A stretch of DNA of 64,000 nucleotides. Source: Vibrio splendidus (lineage in GTDB: Bacteria; Pseudomonadota; Gammaproteobacteria; Enterobacterales; Vibrionaceae). Of this stretch, positions 34,010 to 45,400 are shown piece by piece (within the stretch, counting starts at the first letter, position 1; each line of letters opens with the position of its first letter). The stretch covers positions 868,001 through 932,000 of the forward strand of contig NZ_CP031056.1 in assembly GCF_003345295.1 (NCBI RefSeq). Reading direction: 5' to 3'. A program made the translations under genes and the position numbers. The notes beneath the pieces are model-generated. The model saw only the letters and a list, made by a program, of their open reading frames with translations, ran no database searches and was not told the DNA's origin.

Positions 34010-35656
34010 ATGCCCGCAAGTTCAATGAAAAACAAAGAGGTGGTAGGAAAAGTCCTACTGCCTTCTTTACTCATAAATCTTCTCTCTCTCGCCGTTCCGT
34101 TAACGGTTTTACAAATTTATGATCGTATTTTACCTAACCAAAGTTACGGTACTGCCACTTTGTTGTTGGCGGGTGCAGCGTTGGCTGTTGCCATGGAAGC
34201 ATTAATCCGGTTTGTGCGTACTTGGCTTTTGTCAGCCGCGGCCAGCAATACCGAGAAAGCGACCTATCAAACCTTGGTTGAAAGAGTAACAACGGCTTCA
34301 TCAGGCCATCTTCGCCACATTGGTGTTGGCGGTGTGGAAGAGGGGCTGGGCTCAGTATCAAAAGTCAAAGATTGGTATTCCGGTGGTGTGATTGCAGGCT
34401 TTATTGATTTACCTTTTGCATTGATCTTCTTGGGCTTAGTGGCTTACATCGGCGGTGAGCTGGTGGCGATACCTTTGGCAGTTTGGCTTATTACGCTCGG
34501 AATCGTTTGGTTATCTTCTATTCGCGTTAAAAGCTTAAGTGAAGAAGCCTCTCAAGATGAGCAGGAGCGAAAAGCGTTCTTGATTTTGCTGAGCCAAACC
34601 ATTCAGGGAATCAAACGTCAGGCCGTTGAGTCTCGAATCTTCAATCAGTTTAAATCCCTCAATAATGTTCGCTCTCAGTCTAAAGCGAGAGAAGAAGAAC
34701 AGAACGCCTTCGCCCAAGAGTGTATTCAACTTGCCGCATTAGCGACGTCAGTTTTACTGGTGATTACGGGGAGCTTGTGGGTGTTGGATGGGCAGTTAAC
34801 TACTGGTGGATTAGCGGCATGTTCTATCTTGTCGGGCAGAGCCGTCGCACCTTTAAGTGCTTTGGTGGGAGTTCGAATTAAGCTTAATTCAATACACAGT
34901 GCTAATCAGGCAATAGAAAAGTTGAGTGACTTATCACTATCTGAGCCTTCAGATTCTGAGCAACCTAAGCTCCCTTTATCTGACTTTGAGACGTTGGGAA
35001 TTAAGCAAGCGACCGTTGAAAGATACGGTGAACTCTCTCATGTTGATGTCACACTGAATAAAGGTGAGTTGGTATTGTTAGAGAGTGAGGATCGCCACAC
35101 CAACAGTCATTTATTGTCGTCGATTGCAGGTATTGATGATCTAAAAGCGGGTGAGTGCTTCATTAACGGAGCTGCCGTTTCAATCGCATCGGTAACCAAC
35201 ATTGCTGCCTACTGTGGCGTTAAAGGACAGTTGGTGTCGGGGACCATTCTTGATAACTTGTGTGGCTTTGACCCTGAGAAAACGCAAAGCGCCAGTGACT
35301 ATGCAAAGCGTTTGGGTTTAACCAAGGAAATTACTCGATTACCTGATGGACTAGAGACACAAATCGGCCATACGAGTGCTTCTTTGTTGAGTATGGGTAA
35401 CGTGAAAATGCTCAATATCGCGGCTCAATTGGCAAGCGATAAACCCATAATCATGTTGGAAAGGCCGGATTCTTCACTTGATTTAGATGCCCTTGGAAAC
35501 CTAGCTAAGGTTCTGGAAGAAGAAGTGACGGCAGGACGCACGATACTGATGGTGAGCTACCATTCTAAACTTCGCGAATTGGCTAATCGAATCATTATAG
35601 TGGAAAGTCGAGCTATTGCGGTCGACAACGAGAACAACCAGGAGGCTATCGTATGA
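34010..35656 (+). CDS. Type I secretion ABC subunit A with degenerate ATPase domain
   Basis: 548 residues: an exporter membrane domain (about 1-300; PLTVLQIYDRILPNQSYGT is typical of type I secretion transporters) and a nucleotide-binding domain (about 325-548) whose motifs have decayed. Walker A position reads LLESEDRHTNSHL with no Gly-x-Gly-Lys-Ser; signature LLSMGNVKML replaces LSGGQRQRL; Walker B reads IIMLERPDSSLD, losing Asp-Glu. ATG 34010 follows AAGGA by six bases. The stop overlaps the next ABC gene by 4 bases, so a heterodimer with subunit B is likely. There is no N-terminal peptidase domain. Confidence 0.87.
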   Translation: MPASSMKNKEVVGKVLLPSLLINLLSLAVPLTVLQIYDRILPNQSYGTATLLLAGAALAVAMEALIRFVRTWLLSAAASNTEKATYQTLVERVTTASSGHLRHIGVGGVEEGLGSVSKVKDWYSGGVIAGFIDLPFALIFLGLVAYIGGELVAIPLAVWLITLGIVWLSSIRVKSLSEEASQDEQERKAFLILLSQTIQGIKRQAVESRIFNQFKSLNNVRSQSKAREEEQNAFAQECIQLAALATSVLLVITGSLWVLDGQLTTGGLAACSILSGRAVAPLSALVGVRIKLNSIHSANQAIEKLSDLSLSEPSDSEQPKLPLSDFETLGIKQATVERYGELSHVDVTLNKGELVLLESEDRHTNSHLLSSIAGIDDLKAGECFINGAAVSIASVTNIAAYCGVKGQLVSGTILDNLCGFDPEKTQSASDYAKRLGLTKEITRLPDGLETQIGHTSASLLSMGNVKMLNIAAQLASDKPIIMLERPDSSLDLDALGNLAKVLEEEVTAGRTILMVSYHSKLRELANRIIIVESRAIAVDNENNQEAIV

Positions 35657-37887
35657 ATCGTTTAGATATTGGTAACCCTTCAGGTACGAACAACCGTGCA
35701 GATACCAGCGGTCGACAAGAGGTGATGAACCATTTAGAAACCGAGAGCCTTTCGGTTCTTAAGCAGTTGGAAGTTAATGCTAATATCCAGTTGTTCGCAC
35801 ATCAATGGGTTGATGAGAATGGCATTGAATCAATCGACGACATGTTCGCTATGTTCGATAGGCTTGCATTACCTTATCGCTTGGTTGCGAGCCTAGATGA
35901 AGTTGGTGAACACAAATTAGTATTACTGGTTCTTGGTGAACATGAGTTGATCTCCGGTCATTTAGAATCGAAGCAGTTTGTTGCCTTTAACGCGAATGAA
36001 GATATTACCGATGTCCCGCAGTTTTGTATTGTTATAGATGGTCCGCCATTAGAGAAGGCTTCTCCTGATTGGGTTGGCGAAAGATTACATGCATTTCGCC
36101 CCATTATTCCTAAATTACTGCTAGTCAGTTTTATCACTAACTTATTTGCGCTTGCCGTTCCTTTCATCACGATGTCAATTTATGACCATGTGATTGGCGG
36201 TGATGCAGGGCATGAGCTGCAAGGTATCGCCATTGGCGCGGCGTTGTTGTTTGTGATGATGGGTTGGTTAAGAACATTGCGTAGCCGAGTGTTTGCTTCA
36301 GTTTCCAACCGAGTAAGTCGTGAGATCTCTCAATCCCTCGTGCAGCGTCTGCTTCGAAATAGCTATGCTCAGAATCAGCAAACAGCCTCTTCTAGTCAAC
36401 AAAACCAAGTAATGTTGTCGGAGCGTATTTCAGGTGTGCTTTCAGGGCCATTAGGAAATGCGCTGTTTGATCTGCCATTCATTCTAATTTTTGTACTTGC
36501 GATAGGTGTGTTAGGTGGGTGGTTAGTACTGGTTCCTATCGTTTCTTTGGTTCTTTATTACCTATTAGCTAAGCGTTCGATACGCTCAAGTAACAAGCGC
36601 TCAATGCAATCGACGGTAGCAGGCACGAATCGTCAAAATATGACCAATGAATTGTCATCCAAGCTTGCCTTTATTCGCAGTGCCGGATTCGCAGAGCACT
36701 GGATTCAACGCTTCAAAAAGGCCAATCTTCTTGCTTCAACAGTGACCTTTAATCAATCGGTTCTCCAGAGTCGGTACACCTCGATTTACTACTTCATTGG
36801 TGTGGGGTCGACACTCGCCGTGATGGGATTAGGTATAGGACTTATTTTTGAACAAGTGATGACCCCTGGTGGTTTGATTGCTTCAATGATGTTGATATCT
36901 AAAGTGACGGGTCCTGCTCAGGTGTTGGCAAACAGTGCGATGCGTTTTAATAGCTTTAATCAATCCAAACTGCAAGTGAACCGTATTTTGTCTCAGCCGT
37001 CTGAGCGTGAATTCAGTTACCAGCATCACCCATTACCTGTGGTAGCGCCTAATTTGAAATTAGACCAAGTGACACTGCGCTATCCCAAACAGAGTCGCCC
37101 TGCCTTGAATGGTGTCAGTTTTGATATTGAAGCCGGTGAAATTGTCGCGATTACCGGCCCTTCTGGGAGCGGTAAATCAACATTAATTGAAGTGCTGTCT
37201 GGCTTGCAGCCTATCCAAAACGGCATGGTCGAGCTTGAAAGCGTTAACCTCGTCCAATACGACCCGCAGCTCTATCGTCACTGGTGTTTCATTCGAGCCG
37301 CTTATCCTGATTTGCTTACGCTGAGTATTCGAGAGTGGCTAAACGACGGCCATAAAGTCGAAGATCAGAAAATGATCTCTGCAATTGAAATGGTGGGCGG
37401 AAAGCGTTGGTTCGAGACATTATCAGGTGGGCTCGATACTTCCATCAGCAGTATTCAGCCGGACAGCCTTTTTGACATGTTGTCTGGCAGCGTCGCGCAG
37501 ATCCTCATTGACGCGAAAGCGCTGGTTTATGACTACCCTATGTTCTTAATGGATAATCCTGTGCCGGATGCTCACCCAAATGCTAAACGTATATTTGGTG
37601 AGTTTGTGCAGTCGAAAAAAGGAAAAGCAACCGTGATCTACACGTCCCACGATCCGGATTTAATCAAGCTTGCCGATAAAGTTGTGGTATTAAATGAAGG
37701 TGCAGTGGTTTATGCCGGTCCATTAGAGCCGGAGCAGTCTTCAGAACCTCAAGCTTCTCAAGAACCGCAGTTATCTGAGCAACCGTTATCTCAAGAGCTA
37801 CAGCCGTCAACTCAAGATTCGTCTGCTCAACAAAATGCAGCCCAACAAGAACAATCAGAGTCTAAGCAAGGAGTCGCTAATGACTAA
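35653..37887 (+). CDS. Type I secretion ABC subunit B with C39-like N-terminus
   Basis: 744 residues: an N-terminal domain of about 130 residues in the position of a C39 peptidase but without a visible catalytic Cys (a C39-like domain), a six-helix exporter domain (FALAVPFITMSIYDHVIG) and an ATPase domain. Walker A GPSGSGKST is intact and an H-loop (TSHDPDL) is present. The signature is DMLSGSVAQ instead of LSGGQ, and Walker B MFLMDNPVPD has Asn for the catalytic Glu. A Gln/Ser/Glu-rich tail of about 45 residues closes the protein. The gene overlaps both neighbours. Confidence 0.88.
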   Translation: MNRLDIGNPSGTNNRADTSGRQEVMNHLETESLSVLKQLEVNANIQLFAHQWVDENGIESIDDMFAMFDRLALPYRLVASLDEVGEHKLVLLVLGEHELISGHLESKQFVAFNANEDITDVPQFCIVIDGPPLEKASPDWVGERLHAFRPIIPKLLLVSFITNLFALAVPFITMSIYDHVIGGDAGHELQGIAIGAALLFVMMGWLRTLRSRVFASVSNRVSREISQSLVQRLLRNSYAQNQQTASSSQQNQVMLSERISGVLSGPLGNALFDLPFILIFVLAIGVLGGWLVLVPIVSLVLYYLLAKRSIRSSNKRSMQSTVAGTNRQNMTNELSSKLAFIRSAGFAEHWIQRFKKANLLASTVTFNQSVLQSRYTSIYYFIGVGSTLAVMGLGIGLIFEQVMTPGGLIASMMLISKVTGPAQVLANSAMRFNSFNQSKLQVNRILSQPSEREFSYQHHPLPVVAPNLKLDQVTLRYPKQSRPALNGVSFDIEAGEIVAITGPSGSGKSTLIEVLSGLQPIQNGMVELESVNLVQYDPQLYRHWCFIRAAYPDLLTLSIREWLNDGHKVEDQKMISAIEMVGGKRWFETLSGGLDTSISSIQPDSLFDMLSGSVAQILIDAKALVYDYPMFLMDNPVPDAHPNAKRIFGEFVQSKKGKATVIYTSHDPDLIKLADKVVVLNEGAVVYAGPLEPEQSSEPQASQEPQLSEQPLSQELQPSTQDSSAQQNAAQQEQSESKQGVAND

Positions 37888-39193
37888 ACAATCTATCGAG
37901 AAGGGCAAGCGCTACGGTGAACTTGTTGAATCACAAAATACGGCTCGTACATTGGCGCTGGCCACATGGTCGGTTGCCTTATGTGTTATTGCTTTTGCCA
38001 CTTGGTCTGTCGTCACTCAAGTTGATGAAATCGCCAAAGCCAAAGGTGCTGTGATTCCGGAAGGCGAGAAGCAAGTATTACAAAGTGCGATTGGCGGTAA
38101 GTTAAAGCAAATTCTCGTAAAAGAAGGCCAGTTGGTTGAGAAAGGCCAGCCGCTTGTTGAGTTTGATGCCACTTTCCAGCGTACCGCCCTTGAAGAGCTC
38201 AAGTCTCAACAAGTGACGCTTCTAGCCAGTGTGGAACGTATGAATGCGCTGCTTGAGCAACGTGAGCCTAATCTTGCTGAATTCGAGGTCGATTACCCAG
38301 AGATCGTCAGCCAACAAAAGGCGCAGTTGAATGCGCAAAAAGCACTCTATTTTCAAAAGCGAGTGGTGCTTGAGAAAGAGAGTGAGCAAATTGCAGAACA
38401 GCTTCGTAGTGTAAAAAATGCCTTGCCGAGTTATGAGAAAGAGTTGAATGCGACTAAGCAAGAGTTGAACATACTAGAAAAGGGTTATAAATCGGGCAAC
38501 ATTTCACGCTTACGTGTGCTTGAAATGCGTCAAAAACTGGCCAGCATTGAGCAGAAAATTGAAGAAGCTCGTGGTAAGAAGTCTGTATTGATTAGACAAG
38601 CTGACAGTAATGATCAAAAAATCATACAGCTTCTGGCGGAGGCGAAAGCTAAAGTGAGCGATGATCGTTCTAAAGCTGTCTCTGACTTGTCAGCCCTGAA
38701 CGCCAGAGTACGTTCAAGCCAAGCGAAATTGACGAACACCATGTTAGTGTCGCCGCTACAAGGTTTGGTGCAAAGCCTGCCAAGTACACAGAACGGAGGT
38801 GTTATTCAGCCGGGTGGCACTGTGGTTGAAATTGTTCCTGTTGGTGGGAAAGCCGATTTTAAAGCCCGTTTGTCGCCAAGAGATATTGGTTTTGTGAGTG
38901 TAGGGCAGCCGACTCGTATCAAGATTGATGCGTTTGATTACAGCCGCTTTGGGGCGCTAAAAGGGGCGGTTGAGAGTATTTCACCGACCACAAGTCAAAG
39001 CGAACGTGGCGAGATCTATTATGAAGTAGTCGTCTCGGTGGATGTTCCTTATTTCCGTGATAATCCTGAGAGCTTTTCTATCTTGCCAGGTATGACGGGC
39101 GAGGTAGATATTACCACTGGTGAGAAATCAGTATTCCAGTATTTATGGAAACCGATCTACACCAATGTGAGTGTCGCATTTGGTGAAAGGTAA
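37880..39193 (+). CDS. HlyD-family type I secretion adaptor
   Basis: 437-residue inner-membrane/periplasmic adaptor. ATG 37880 follows AAGGAG and overlaps the upstream gene by 8 bases. An N-terminal span (LALATWSVALCVIAFATWSV) leads to DEIAKAKGAVIPEGEKQVLQ, the split lipoyl domain, a long coiled coil (about 120-290) and the conserved HlyD end region (KIDAFDYSRFGALKGAVESI, LPGMTGEVDI). It bridges the ABC pair to a TolC-like channel, which is not encoded here unless the Cus channel or a distant TolC serves. Confidence 0.92.
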   Translation: MTKQSIEKGKRYGELVESQNTARTLALATWSVALCVIAFATWSVVTQVDEIAKAKGAVIPEGEKQVLQSAIGGKLKQILVKEGQLVEKGQPLVEFDATFQRTALEELKSQQVTLLASVERMNALLEQREPNLAEFEVDYPEIVSQQKAQLNAQKALYFQKRVVLEKESEQIAEQLRSVKNALPSYEKELNATKQELNILEKGYKSGNISRLRVLEMRQKLASIEQKIEEARGKKSVLIRQADSNDQKIIQLLAEAKAKVSDDRSKAVSDLSALNARVRSSQAKLTNTMLVSPLQGLVQSLPSTQNGGVIQPGGTVVEIVPVGGKADFKARLSPRDIGFVSVGQPTRIKIDAFDYSRFGALKGAVESISPTTSQSERGEIYYEVVVSVDVPYFRDNPESFSILPGMTGEVDITTGEKSVFQYLWKPIYTNVSVAFGER

Positions 39194-39244
39194 TCGTTAT
39201 AAAGAGTAGCTGGATAGTCAACGAATAAGAAAGTAGAAAAGTAT

Positions 39245-39274
39245 AAAAGGGAGCACATCATGTGCTCCCTTTTT
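39245..39274 (+). terminator. Terminator of the secretion operon
   Basis: AAAAGGGAGCACA/TGTGCTCCCTTTT, a 13-bp perfect stem with a 3-base loop and T-run, 52 bases after the adaptor stop. Confidence 0.93.
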
Positions 39275-39314
39275 GGTTTTCATATTCTCTGTTTTGTATG
39301 TTGTTTAGAGAGAA

Positions 39315-39345
39315 ACAACGGGGAGCAAGTAATGCTCCCTGTTGT
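39315..39345. terminator. Second hairpin, facing the adhesin gene
   Basis: ACAACGGGGAGCA/TGCTCCCTGTTGT, 13 bp with one mismatch and a 5-base loop. The core GGGAGCA/TGCTCCC repeats the core of the neighbouring terminator, so the two hairpins look related by duplication. It probably ends the adhesin transcript coming from the right. Confidence 0.65.
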
Positions 39346-39374
39346 GTTGGCTTTGAGTTTAAGCGGTAAGTTGC

Positions 39375-39409
39375 AAGCACTAAGCACTAAGCACTAAGCA
39401 CTAAGCGTT
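39375..39409. repeat. Heptamer AAGCACT repeated four times
   Basis: Four exact copies of AAGCACT and a fifth variant AAGCGTT, just after the adhesin stop on its strand. It resembles in size and position the GCTTAGA array at 8822-8898. Confidence 0.92.
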
Positions 39410-39435
39410 AGGCAATAAGCACTTGATATGTGGAG

Positions 39436-42400
39436 TTATGAGTTAGGATCTATGTCCGGTAATCCATCGATATCGTGGTGGTGATGCTCATCATCCTGGT
39501 TATGGTTGATGTTTGCATCATGGTGTTCCAGCGCGTCTGACATATCCAAGTGCGCTTGGTCATGTGTCGTTGCATCTTGATGGTCAACTTGCGCTAGTAC
39601 GATGTCCATGTCCGCAGGTTGATCGTGGACAGTTGTTGATGTCGCATCGGGTTTAATCCCCAATGCATCCAGATAAGCAGCTGCACCGTGGTGGCTGGTT
39701 TTCTGATCGGGTTCTTGGTGAGTGTGCTGAGTCAAATCTAGATAACTGTCATCGCTTTGCGTAACGGTAAAGTCCGCTTGTGAAGCCATGTCTGGCTCAT
39801 CATGTAGTACCGGAGGTGGAGGTGGTGGAGCAGGGTGTGAAGCATGTGCGATAGGAGTGATTGTCATATCAACCACTTCGGTACCAATATTTAGTTTGCC
39901 ACTATTCCCTGGCCCATGGCTTAGTATTTGAATGTTGACATGTGCGACCACTTCATCTTGATTCGTACCTTGTAAGGCAACTTCGAACTTGTCTTCATGT
40001 TGACCGATGCCAGAAGCACTACCATGTGGCCCTGTGTGAACATTTGCTTGTTCTTGATAATGTAAATCACCGGTTTGAGGATCAATGGTTAGTGTTCCAT
40101 ATTGCCCATGATGACTGGTCACATATTGTCCATTTGGTAGATGGATTCTCCAACCGTGTTGTGTGGTGGGTACTGGTGTTAAAGATGGCAATTGTGGTGG
40201 TATGCCAAGCGTGCCAGACACTTGATGGCTTCCCGATGGTGGTCTGACAACGATCGGTTCAGGTATAGCACTTGCAGCAAAACCTTGGCTACCTGCGGTA
40301 TTACCGTGTTCGTCAGTCATTGTTGCTTGCACATTAGAACCTGGATGAACTTCAATTTGTATTCCATGTTGAAGAGTGTGAGCATCTAATACATGATCCT
40401 GACCGTTAACAACAAGATGCTCACCGATTTTAGCATCACCAGGAGGCGTAACGGTTGCTGTAATCGTATTTGCATGGCCTCGGGCGATTTCAGCTTTGCT
40501 GTACAAGTTGTCTGCCCCTGTGTTTTCAAAAGTGATAGTAGGAACGCTAACCTGAGTGTCGACTTGATAAACAACATCAGTGGTGGTGTGAGCGCTGTTA
40601 CCTGCGCTATCTGTTACCGCGATTGACGCTTCAATTTTTTGGTCAGCATCTGCAGTTAACTCGCTACCAGGAACGGCAATGGAATAGTGTCCTTGTGAGT
40701 CTACAGCGCCAGTATGTTGTGCCCCATTGACGTTCAAAGTAACAATGTCGCCGACATTGAAATCACCAGAAACGGATCCAGTGACATCAACGGATGAATT
40801 GGATTCTTGAGAGTTAATCACATTATCAGCGGTTATAGGATCGGTCTGAATACCGATGTGTATTTGTGTATCAACGGTGAATACTTGCGATCCTGTGGTT
40901 GCACTGCCCACATTTCCGACAACATCTGTTGTTTGTATTGTTGCTTCAATAGAGTGTATCGGTGCTGCCTGGCCACTTGCATAGCTAGTGTGAATGTTAG
41001 CATGCTCCAACACTCTGCCATCAACTGGAATTGAGAAGTGTCCGCTAGCGTTAATAGTGCCCGTGAGAGACAGAATATGCGTCCCGTTTATTTTTAAGCT
41101 TACCGTGTCACCTGCGTGATAATCGCCAGTAACCGTACCTGTTATCGGAATGCTTTGACCCGATTCAAGGGCATTAAGCACGTTATCTTGTGTAACTGAA
41201 TCGACGGTTATATGTGGAATAGGGTTCTGTGTATCGACTAATAAATGAGTTGAAATACGAGGCGTTGAATTTCCAGCAGTATCTACGGTACCCACTTGTA
41301 TTGGGTAGTCGTGATCGGACGCCAGAATGTTTTGGTGAACAGATGCACTAAGGGTCAATGACCATGAACCATCCGATTTTACGGTCGCGTCATAAAAATG
41401 ATTATTACCAACGACAACATACACGACATCACCAGGGTCGATATTAGAGGTGGTTCCTGTTATTACCAACGGCTGATTATTCTCAGCAGCATTTAGTGCA
41501 TTATCTTGCGATATCGGATTCACAGTCACCGTGCCGGGGGTTGTATCTAAGGTGAAGCTAAAGTTAGTCACTGGAGATAAGTTGCCTGCGATATCAGTTT
41601 GTCTTACCTGCAGGTTGTTTACACCTTCTACTGGGTTAAATACAGCAGTCCAAGTGTGTCCGCCATCATTTGAATATTCTACTTTTGCGCCCGCTTCCGT
41701 TTGAATTGAAAGCTGAGAGTCTTTAGTGATTAAGTCTGGGGTGTTGACGGAGTGTGGCCCAGTATCGTTGCGCAATGAGACAGTCGGTGCGGTAATTGTA
41801 TTGTCGAGGGTGAAAGTCAGTGAAGTATTGGTCGACACATTTCCTGCGGTGTCAGTTTGTCTCATACTAACGGTATTTGAACCTTGTTGTGGCGTAAAGC
41901 TCGATGTCCATGTATGCCCGTTGTCAATGGAATACTCAACAGTTGAGCCTGCTTCTTGTCCGCCAATAGTTAGTGCACCATCACTGGTGATTAAATCGGA
42001 GTTATTACTTCCCGTATCATGAGTTAATCCAATGGTAAGTGGCGCAACCACAGTATCAACATGTACAGAAAGTAGTGACGATGTTGCAGGTTGCACTGAT
42101 GAAGGAGCCAATGCTTTGGCGGATAGATTATGATCGCCGTCCGATAAGCTGCTTACCGCAACACTATATTGTCCAGATGCATCAGACACCGCGTGTCCAA
42201 CGAGTATTGAACCATCATAGACCGTGACTTGTGAATAAGGGATATCCGTATGTCCCGTGATGGTTGGTGTGGTTTCTTTGGTGACATTATCGGTATCTGA
42301 TATACCAGTATCACTAGATGCGGCTAGATCTAGGGTTACTGCATTACTTGGTGGTGTGTTTGTTCCAGTAGGTAAGCTCGGTTGAGTTGTAGTAATCAGC

Positions 42401-45400
42401 GGATTAACAGGCACCGTTGTTGAAATCGTTGGTTGTTGTCCGGGGACAACGGAAACATGACCATTGGTATCAAAAGTAATGAACTTCGATGATTCACCAC
42501 CATGATTGTCAGCCACTTTCACTTCAAACACATCGGTTCCGTGATACGTGTGTGTAGCTGAGTTATAAGTCATCCCTGCAACCGAAGAGTTTGCCGTGTA
42601 CACATAGGCACCGGTATCCGGATCGACGGAGAGCGAACCAAATTGGCCTGTTGAACTGACGACAGAGAAAGTATGCATATCTTTAACGTCAATATCGGTT
42701 TCAGTGAGGGTTCCCGTTGTTGGGGTGGTTTGGGTAACGGATAGTATAGGGTCATCATTGGTACCAACGACGGTGATGACTATTTGGTGTTTATCTCCTC
42801 CGCGAGAAACCACTTCATATGTAACTTGATGTTTTTCGCCTTCAGCAAGCCTATTTAAATTGTTGTTCGGAACCGAGTAAGTCCAGTCGCCGGCTCGGCC
42901 AATACTTAAATCACCACCAAATTGGTCACTCACAGCATGTACATTTCGGTTGGCGACGAACTCACTTTCTCCTGCGTCAGGGTCGGAAACAATTAGTACT
43001 CCCGATACTGCTACAGTATGTTGTGAGTCTCCTTGAACGTGGACATCTTCTTTTACCGATCCGGTATCGTCTACTGAAAATACAGCTGCATCATTGACGG
43101 CGGCTAGTGTGGTACTTGCACCCGTGTGTGTCACTCCACCATGCCCATCGATGACATCGTAAGAGAAATGGACTTGTCCGTTATAGTTGGGTTCGGGATG
43201 GAAGTTAAATGTCCCATCTTTGTTATCAACAATGACGCCGTGATCAGCGACTAAGTTGGTTATGTTTAAGTGCCCTATGTCGTTGTGATCGATGTCTGTA
43301 GCATTTGAAAGAAGATCAGACTTGTTTAGCTGAATATCGGTATCTTCTATTCCTGGTGCTAATTTAACTTGCGCTGAAACTACTGGTGCATCGTTGGTTC
43401 CCTGAACTGTCACTGTAAGTAATTGACTGGCGGTGCCATCTAGGGAATGGACTGTGTGGGTCTCGGTAAATGATTCACCAGCACCGAGTTTTTGTACTTC
43501 ATCGATGGAGTTATCAATGGTGTAGTTCCATCCTCCATCAGCGCTAATTTTGAACTGACCATGGTGTGTGGTATTGATGGTTTCAGCTTGCAGATAAGAT
43601 TGATCATGGTCAGGGTCAACCACATGCAAACGCCCGCCAGCATAGAGATTTGTTGTACTCGCGGGAACAAAATGTTCTTCAATAACAGATTGATTAGCAG
43701 GCAATGAATTTGGCATCGAAACATGGATTTGTGCGTTACTATCTTCACCGGTTACCCTGACCATAATGGTCAGTGTTTGTCCGTCACTGGTTTTTATCTC
43801 ATAAGGAAAATCAATGGACTCACCGGCATGTAAGCTTTGGATATCATCATTGGCGTGTCGGTTAAGCGCTCCTTGGAGCCGGAATTGATAGGAACCATCA
43901 GGAAAAACATTAAGTGAACCGGGTGAGTAATGTTGGCCGATATATCGCCCGCCAAATAGAAACTGTGTATTATCTCCCGTATCAGGGTCGACTAGTTGTA
44001 ATGAACCTTTATAGGTATGTTGCGCACTATCAACGGCTTCTGTTTCACTCATTTGAATGATGTTTGAGGTTAATCCTGCTTTATCATCTGTACCAGCAAT
44101 AGTAATAGTTGCTATGGCAGGTGTTTGCCCTCCATGATTATCGTCAATCATGTAATGGACAACGACATCTGATTTTTCACCAACTCTTAGGTGCTGAAAT
44201 ACTTGAGCATGGCTATCAATGATCAACGAATGACCATCGCTCGCTATTGTGACACCTTGAGGTAACTTGCCAGTACTGCCTTCAAACGAAGCCTGTATCT
44301 GACTAATAGATAAGGCATCACCATCAACATCAGTGGCACCTGCAAGTAAATTTATAATATGGTGCGTATCTGTGTCTTCTGTTACAGAATCAACAACAGG
44401 AATATTATCAGGGTTATCGTTGATCGCGCCTAGTGAGGTGATTGCTCCTGTATGGGTCACTCCACCATGTGCATCCCTAACATCATATGAAAAGTGGACA
44501 TTACCGTTATAATTTTTCTCTGGTGTAAATGAAAAGCTACCATCTGAATTAATTGCAATTGAACCATGATCAGCATGCAAATTTTCTACAGTAAGTAGCC
44601 CAGTATCATTATTATCGACATCAACCGTGTTGTGTAGTAATTGTTCGATAGTGATGGTTTGGCGGGTATCTTCTGTGCCCGCGTTAAGTTGCACTTCTGA
44701 TGAACAATACGGGCGGTCATTACTGCCATGAATAGTGATAACAATGTTATGAGCTGTACCGTCCGCTGACTTGATTGTGATTGTATCGGTTAGGTTTTGC
44801 CCCTGACCGAGTTTATCTATTGCTCTACCCGTTGAATCTTGGCCAATTGAAGCGTAATAGTTCCAATCACCGTTTTCTTGCAATATGATCTGACCATAAT
44901 GTCCGTGGTAAACACCATTTTGGGCGTGCGCTTCGCCACTATCGGCATCGTGGATATTAAGGTGGCCCTTGGTATGGATCTGATCGTTCCATAATTTGCC
45001 AGTATTGTGATGCTGATGATCGGGCGATCGATCGTTCACCCTAGAACCCGACATACTGCCGTCTGGCGCCGTAAAAGTGTGTCCTTCATGCACATCACCA
45101 GTATCTGTTCCTGTAATTTTTGCGGTGTCGCTAACGGCATCTATGTGAAGGGTATTCGTCGCTTTCTGCGAGTTTACATGACCATCATTGACAGTGTACT
45201 TAAATTGAACATCACCATTGAAATCTTGTGCGGGGACGAATTGAAGTTTACTGATGTCTGCGGTGGCAATGCTCTGACCTGAAGAGATGTCATGCCCGTC
45301 AAGAACAAACTTACCTTGTGTCGCTGGTGGTAGGTCTGTAATCGAAATCGAGTGCAACGTGTCTTTGGTGTCTATATCGGTGAAACCAAACTGACTTGCT

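Noticed and set aside
39436..40600. RTX calcium-binding nonapeptides at the adhesin C-terminus
   Set aside because: No GGxGxDxUx runs are present; the end is proline-, His- and Asp-rich only.
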